This document shows positions 5,818 to 9,397 of a stretch of 9,397 bases of DNA, one piece after another. The notes under the pieces were generated by a model. The model was not told the DNA's origin. It did no database searches and saw nothing but the letters and a program-made list of their open reading frames with translations. Source of the DNA: Nanobdellota archaeon (GTDB lineage: Archaea > Nanobdellota > Nanobdellia > Pacearchaeales > GW2011-AR1); contig JAHIEM010000027.1 of the NCBI GenBank assembly GCA_018901625.1, positions 1 to 9,397 of the forward strand. Reading direction: 5' to 3'. Position 1 is the first letter of the stretch. The number at the start of each line of letters is the position of its first letter. The position numbers were made by a program, and so were the translations under genes.

Positions 5818-6954
5818 ATGAAAGCCCTGGTTTTATTTCCATATCCAGTAGAATCAGACGGACAAAGTTTGCAGGGATATTATCTTCTTAAGGGATTGCA
5901 ACACCACGGAGTAGATGCAATACCCTGTCATTTTAATGATAGCATCCAAAAAGAATTTTACTTAAGGCATTTTAAACCAGATGTTGCAATAGGCATTGGG
6001 TTTTGGGGAAATGTTCCAGATATAATCCAAGAACCTTTCAAATTTGGAGTAACTCCAATTCCTTGGTTTAATGCGGACGGGTGGGTGGCAAATTATCAGA
6101 ATGAGTTTAACAGATTGAAATTAATGTTTACAACAAGTTCTTGGGTAAAGAGCATTTATGAAAGAGATGGTGTAGATGGAAGCAAAATAATTCCAATGCA
6201 CATAGGGATTGACACAGAGTTGTTCAAACCAGGGGAAGATATAGAAAAAAGAATAGCATTAAGAAGAATGCTTGGAGTAAAAGACAACGAGGTTATGATT
6301 TTAACAATTGGCGGAGAAGTTACATCAAAAGGTGCTCAGGAAATGTTTAAAGCTTTAGCAGAAATAAATAAAGAATTTAAAGATTGGACTTATGTTTGTA
6401 AAGCATGGCCAAGTGAAAATGCAACAGAATGGAGAGAAAAAGAAGAGCAATTGCTTGATGAACTTGGAATCAAGCACAAAGTTATTTTTATTGATGATTT
6501 TTTTTCTCCTGAATTTATAGCAGATATTTTAGATGCCTGCGATATTTATGCAGCCCCATCAAGAATCGAAGGATTTGGGATGATACAAGTAGAAGCAATG
6601 TCTTGCGGAAAGCCAGTGATTTCAATAAATGCCGGGGGTCCTGCTGAAACAATTATTCATGGTAAAACTGGATTTTTAGCAAAAGTTGCAGAAGAAATTG
6701 TTCTGAATGAAGAATGGGCTCATCCTTCAATGGGTTTTTCCTCAAAACAGATAATAAAATTTAACAAGCCAAAAACTTTCGGATACAGGGCAGATATTGA
6801 AGATTTAAGAAAATATACTCTGATGCTTTTAACTGATGAAAAATTAAGAATAGAGATGGGAAAAGCAGCAAGAGAGCATGCGGTTCAAAATTTTGATTAT
6901 AAAGTTACTTCAAAAAAAATGCTTGATGTTATCCGGGAAAAGCTGAACTTATGA
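5818..6954 (+). CDS. GT4-family glycosyltransferase
   Basis: This 378-residue retaining glycosyltransferase of GT-B fold moves a sugar from a nucleotide-sugar donor to an acceptor. The C-terminal donor domain has the linker IGIDTELFKPG (129-139), IGGEVTSKG (164-172) and the diagnostic E-x7-E motif in RIEGFGMIQVEAMSCG, with Glu251 and Glu259, followed by NAGGPAETI. The N-terminal acceptor domain has the usual loop near SDGQSLQG (13-20) and a distinctive aromatic stretch PWFNADGWVANY (82-93). There is no transmembrane segment. Between GKTGFL and ADIEDL (about 289-325) it carries some 35 extra residues compared with common GT4 proteins. It has no clear ribosome site and sits 13 bases after the deacetylase, so one transcript is likely. 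The pairing suggests GlcNAc transfer to a small or lipid acceptor; mannosyl or glucosyl transfer is also possible. Confidence 0.86.
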   Translation: MKALVLFPYPVESDGQSLQGYYLLKGLQHHGVDAIPCHFNDSIQKEFYLRHFKPDVAIGIGFWGNVPDIIQEPFKFGVTPIPWFNADGWVANYQNEFNRLKLMFTTSSWVKSIYERDGVDGSKIIPMHIGIDTELFKPGEDIEKRIALRRMLGVKDNEVMILTIGGEVTSKGAQEMFKALAEINKEFKDWTYVCKAWPSENATEWREKEEQLLDELGIKHKVIFIDDFFSPEFIADILDACDIYAAPSRIEGFGMIQVEAMSCGKPVISINAGGPAETIIHGKTGFLAKVAEEIVLNEEWAHPSMGFSSKQIIKFNKPKTFGYRADIEDLRKYTLMLLTDEKLRIEMGKAAREHAVQNFDYKVTSKKMLDVIREKLNL

Positions 6955-7030
6955 CTAAATTATTATCCCCTCATGTAAATAAAACCCATTAAACGCTAAC
7001 TGCTTCTAAGATAATTAAATTGATGATGTC

Positions 7031-7044
7031 AGAAAAATAAAATA
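7031..7044 (-). terminator. Candidate U-rich terminator after the GH130 gene
   Basis: The minus-strand transcript would read TATTTTATTTTTCT here, about 90 bases past the GH130 stop. U-rich runs without a hairpin are sufficient for archaeal termination, so this is plausible but weak in so AT-rich a gap. Confidence 0.3.
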
Positions 7045-7060
7045 CAACCTAAAGGTGGTA

Positions 7061-7088
7061 GAAGCTGCTTTGCAACTTCAGATTTTTT
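7061..7088 (+). terminator. Candidate terminator after the glycosyltransferase
   Basis: GAAG-C-TGC, loop TTT, GCA-A-CTTC forms a short stem with one C/A mismatch (7061-7079), followed after AGA by six T residues (7083-7088). In archaea the U-run is the main signal. It lies about 110 bases past the glycosyltransferase stop. Confidence 0.45.
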
Positions 7089-7133
7089 GATTATCATTAA
7101 CTTTTTCCACAGCCAGTCATGCGGATACTTATA

Positions 7134-8276
7134 TTAAACTTTCTTCATAGAATCTAAGATGTCTTTTAATGCAACTTTTTTCACTGAGACAACAACATCT
7201 CCCCCTCCAGAAAAAATAAGAATATCTCTGCCATTCTCGTCAAGCATCATTCCTGTAGGGAATACAACACTCTTGTTTTCAAAAGTTCCCTTTTCGTAAG
7301 ACCTGTCCGGAATCAGAACAGGACTATGGGCTCTTGCAATTACTTTCGAAGGATTCTTCAAATCAAAAAGCGCAGCCCCAACAGAATAAATATATTTCTT
7401 CCCAGCCTCATTAGTCAGACCTTCAATTATCTTTTTTCCTTCAAATAAATTTCTAACACTCTCATATTCAGCCCCAACATGATAAAGAAAAAGCCAGCCA
7501 TCCTTTGTCTTTATTGGCGGAGGCCCAGCCCCGTTTCTGCTGTAATCCCAATCTCCTTCTTTTGAGATTGCTATTGATTTGGGCCCACCCCAAAACTCAA
7601 GGTTCTCTGAATACGAAATCCATATATGCGGAAGTGAAAACTGAAAAGTTCCTTCCGGCCTGTCAAAAGCAACATACAGATTGTTAATCATCTCAGGAAA
7701 TATCACAACATCCTTCTCCTGCTCTCCAAAAATTATTCCTCTTCTATACCAAGTGAGGCAGTCATTTGAAATAGCGTAACTTGTTGAGATATTCTCCTCC
7801 AGCGAAAGAGTAACGTAAGTCATGACATATAAATCATTTATTTTAGTGATTCTTGGGTCTTCCACACCCAGCTCACCATCCCACTTCATCCCGTAAAAGC
7901 TTGGCTTGCTGTCTATCGACTTTATTATGAACCCGCTTTTATCCAGAACAACCCTCCTGAAATGAGATATAAAAGTCAGTCTTTTTCTCCCGTCTTTAAA
8001 AACAAAATCAAGTTCAGATTCTTTTTCAACTGTTTTCTTATCAAACCTGTCAAGCTTCATCCTGTAATCATTTTCTCCTATCATTCTTGGAGAATAAACA
8101 TACTTTTGATCTTCAGACTTAACAAGTTTCTCCATGACTCTCACATAAAGAACTATGTCTCCGTTAGGAAGCCTTGTAGCTCCGGGATTAAATGTTCCTA
8201 AAACTTCAAGTCCGGGAAGCGATGGCTTAATCATCTTGGGAGTTATCAGCACCTTCTCTTTTTTTACCTTAATCAT
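7134..8276 (-). CDS. GH130-family beta-mannoside phosphorylase-like protein
   Basis: This 380-residue five-bladed propeller protein of family GH130 belongs to a family whose members mostly split beta-mannosides with phosphate to give alpha-mannose-1-phosphate. Family landmarks run in order: TFNPGA (28-33), GVEDPRITKI (137-146) with the catalytic Asp140, EKDVVIFPE (187-195), RNGAGPPPIKTKDGW (247-261) with YH at 265-266, and the closing VVFPTG (337-342) and GGGDVVVSV. There is no signal peptide. Two loops are longer than usual: about 47-75, and 270-297 just before SVGAALFDL. Where many members read HRP after KDxxxFPE, this has DRP (205-207); that histidine may help bind phosphate, so hydrolase activity should be considered. 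The gene follows the six-hairpin glycosidase by two bases. Family assignment is strong; phosphorolysis, linkage and acceptor are inferred. Confidence 0.85.
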   Translation of the reverse strand: MIKVKKEKVLITPKMIKPSLPGLEVLGTFNPGATRLPNGDIVLYVRVMEKLVKSEDQKYVYSPRMIGENDYRMKLDRFDKKTVEKESELDFVFKDGRKRLTFISHFRRVVLDKSGFIIKSIDSKPSFYGMKWDGELGVEDPRITKINDLYVMTYVTLSLEENISTSYAISNDCLTWYRRGIIFGEQEKDVVIFPEMINNLYVAFDRPEGTFQFSLPHIWISYSENLEFWGGPKSIAISKEGDWDYSRNGAGPPPIKTKDGWLFLYHVGAEYESVRNLFEGKKIIEGLTNEAGKKYIYSVGAALFDLKNPSKVIARAHSPVLIPDRSYEKGTFENKSVVFPTGMMLDENGRDILIFSGGGDVVVSVKKVALKDILDSMKKV

Positions 8277-8278
8277 TT

Positions 8279-9373
8279 TTATAACAGCACTTTTCCTTTT
8301 TTAAATGATTCATAGGCTAGAATATACATTCCCGCATTCCACGCCTGATTTCCCCCACCATTTGGTTTTCCAGTTTCTCCATCAATCCACTCACTGAATT
8401 GGCTCATCAAATTTGCTTCAGCCAGCCTTGTCAATTCACACTTTGCTTCTTCAATTTTTTCCAGCTTTATCAGGGCAAGAATATAAAAGCCACCGATATA
8501 AGTCCAAACCCCTGCGTTTGAATAGTGATAAGGAGTTTTTGCATTGCAATCATTAAAATAATCCTGCCAGTCATTGCTTCCTTGCTTTATCGGAGGATAT
8601 ATGGACTTTATCGGGAAAGGAAAGTTTATCTTATTCTTTTTAATATGGGCCAGAATTTTTTCCGCCCGGTTATTATCAGCCAGCTCAAAGACAATCGCAA
8701 GCAAATTTCCAAGCGAATCAAACCACTCCCCTTTTTCTTTGTATTTTCCGTGATTCTTCCATCTCCACGGCAGATAAAAACTTCCATTCCAGAGTTTTAA
8801 ATCATCAGTTTCATTTACAGTTTTTTTCAGTTTCTCTGCTTTTTCTTTTTCTCCGATTAAGTTTAAAACTTTATAATACAGGGCTTGTGTATTTATTGTA
8901 TGCCCGTATCTATGGGGAAATGCATCCTGCCAATCTGTAGTTGGAAGCTGAACTAGCATGCCCTTTTCTGAAAAATCCTGATAAGCAAGCCACTTGGCTG
9001 CTCTTTTTATATTTCCAGCGTGCTTCCCAAATAATTCACTTCCAAACCTTTTCCAGTAGACATATTCACCTATAACGAACCATAAAGTTGAATCTATAGA
9101 AAGAAAATCAACCTGCTTTTTCCGGCCTCTATGTCCGAGAATGGCATTAGGAATCTGCCCCAGCTTGCTCTGATGCTCAGCAAGTGTAATGAGAGAATCT
9201 TTAAATTGTTTCTGGAACTTCAGAATTAAACTTCCTCCTAGCGAAGTAATCATGCTGTCCCGTGCCCATATAGCATGATATCCTGGAGAAGCAAAGAAAC
9301 CTCCAGGAAAGATATTTCTCTCTAGAACGCGAGTTGCTTCTTCATAGCACTCATCAAGAATATCTTTTTCCAT
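8279..9373 (-). CDS. Six-hairpin glycosidase, GH100/GH133-like (amylo-1,6-glucosidase or invertase relative)
   Basis: This 364-residue protein is an (alpha/alpha)6-barrel glycoside hydrolase related to the catalytic domain of archaeal and bacterial glycogen-debranching enzymes and to alkaline/neutral invertases. Landmarks are HAIWARDSMITSLGG (33-47), DFLSIDSTLWF (89-99), TTDWQDAFPHRYG (145-157), HYSNAGVW (283-290) and FSEWIDGETGKP (326-337) followed by NQAWNAGMY. By comparison with GH100, Asp150 and Glu328 are candidate acid and base; this is my alignment by eye. The N-terminal beta-domain found in full debranching enzymes is absent and there is no signal peptide, so it would act on cytosolic or imported oligosaccharides. 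Translation starts behind AGAGG at 9378-9382. Two bases separate it from the GH130 gene, so they likely process the same glycan. The substrate (alpha-glucan, sucrose, other) is uncertain. Confidence 0.77.
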   Translation of the reverse strand: MEKDILDECYEEATRVLERNIFPGGFFASPGYHAIWARDSMITSLGGSLILKFQKQFKDSLITLAEHQSKLGQIPNAILGHRGRKKQVDFLSIDSTLWFVIGEYVYWKRFGSELFGKHAGNIKRAAKWLAYQDFSEKGMLVQLPTTDWQDAFPHRYGHTINTQALYYKVLNLIGEKEKAEKLKKTVNETDDLKLWNGSFYLPWRWKNHGKYKEKGEWFDSLGNLLAIVFELADNNRAEKILAHIKKNKINFPFPIKSIYPPIKQGSNDWQDYFNDCNAKTPYHYSNAGVWTYIGGFYILALIKLEKIEEAKCELTRLAEANLMSQFSEWIDGETGKPNGGGNQAWNAGMYILAYESFKKGKVLL

Positions 9374-9377
9374 CTTT

Positions 9378-9382
9378 CCTCT
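9378..9382 (-). promoter_or_regulatory. Ribosome binding site of the six-hairpin glycosidase
   Basis: AGAGG lies four bases before the ATG on the minus strand. The frame stays open from the ATG to the window edge (8 codons), so this site is the reason for preferring the start at 9373. A TAA in another frame at 9388-9390 could be the end of a preceding gene. Confidence 0.55.
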
Positions 9383-9397
9383 TTTGATTAATATGAT

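Larger units (their letters stand above)
6955..7133. other. Convergent intergenic gap without a gene
   Basis: These 179 bases separate the ends of two converging units. I find no plausible coding frame, tRNA or repeat. The gap holds a hairpin with a T-run for the plus strand (7061-7088) and an A-rich run at 7031-7044 that would be a U-run on the minus-strand transcript. Confidence 0.6.

Noticed and set aside
7021..7105. Box C/D guide RNA suggested by TGATGATG on the plus strand and TGATAA/CTGA pieces on the minus strand
   Set aside because: The plus strand has no CTGA box in range, and the minus strand lacks a proper C box and C' box at the right spacing.
8525..8800. Open frame of 91 codons on the plus strand inside the glycosidase gene
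   Set aside because: It is antisense to conserved six-hairpin motifs, has no promoter or ribosome site, and its composition is what the opposite strand dictates.
1..9397. CRISPR array, tRNA, rRNA, insertion sequence or integrase
   Set aside because: No regularly spaced repeats, cloverleaf, transposase motifs or flanking terminal repeats were seen on either strand.

Overview
The window looks archaeal and AT-rich. The fructose-bisphosphate aldolase is of the archaeal class I (DhnA-like) type and the triosephosphate isomerase is of the short archaeal type (EPPEL loop). Start sites are preceded by TATA-like boxes at archaeal spacing, some giving leaderless transcripts and others a short leader with a GAGG ribosome site. 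Several stops are TGA, so the code is standard. The small, lysine-rich, tightly packed genes would fit a DPANN-type lineage, but no phylogenetic marker is present and that placement is a guess.

Layout. (1) 42-2006, minus strand: a three-gene unit transcribed cupin phosphomannose isomerase, ROK sugar kinase, then HddA-like GHMP kinase, with overlapping genes. (2) 2007-2104: a divergent promoter region with two TATA boxes and a perfect 11-bp inverted repeat. (3) 2105-2848, plus strand: one short-chain dehydrogenase. (4) 2813-5099, minus strand: a PfkB kinase, aldolase and triosephosphate isomerase operon in pathway order, each pair sharing a 4-bp ATGA overlap; its end overlaps the dehydrogenase tail to tail. 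(5) 5100-5216: a second divergent promoter region. (6) 5217-6954, plus strand: a PIG-L/LmbE deacetylase and a GT4 glycosyltransferase. (7) 6955-7133: a non-coding convergent gap with a plausible terminator. (8) 7134-9373, minus strand: a six-hairpin (GH100/GH133-like) glycosidase followed two bases later by a GH130 mannoside phosphorylase-like protein.

How they may work together (inference). The two glycosidase-family proteins lack signal peptides and could release hexoses and mannose-1-phosphate from an internal or imported glycan. The ROK kinase would phosphorylate free hexose, the cupin isomerase would turn mannose-6-phosphate into fructose-6-phosphate, and the PfkB, aldolase and isomerase operon would carry it to triose phosphate. 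The deacetylase/glycosyltransferase pair points instead to making an amino-sugar glycoside. The window thus reads as a compact carbohydrate island, with three kinases from three different superfamilies inside 5.1 kb. There are no RNA genes, CRISPR arrays, mobile elements or integrase genes that I can see, and no gene-free stretch over 300 bases.
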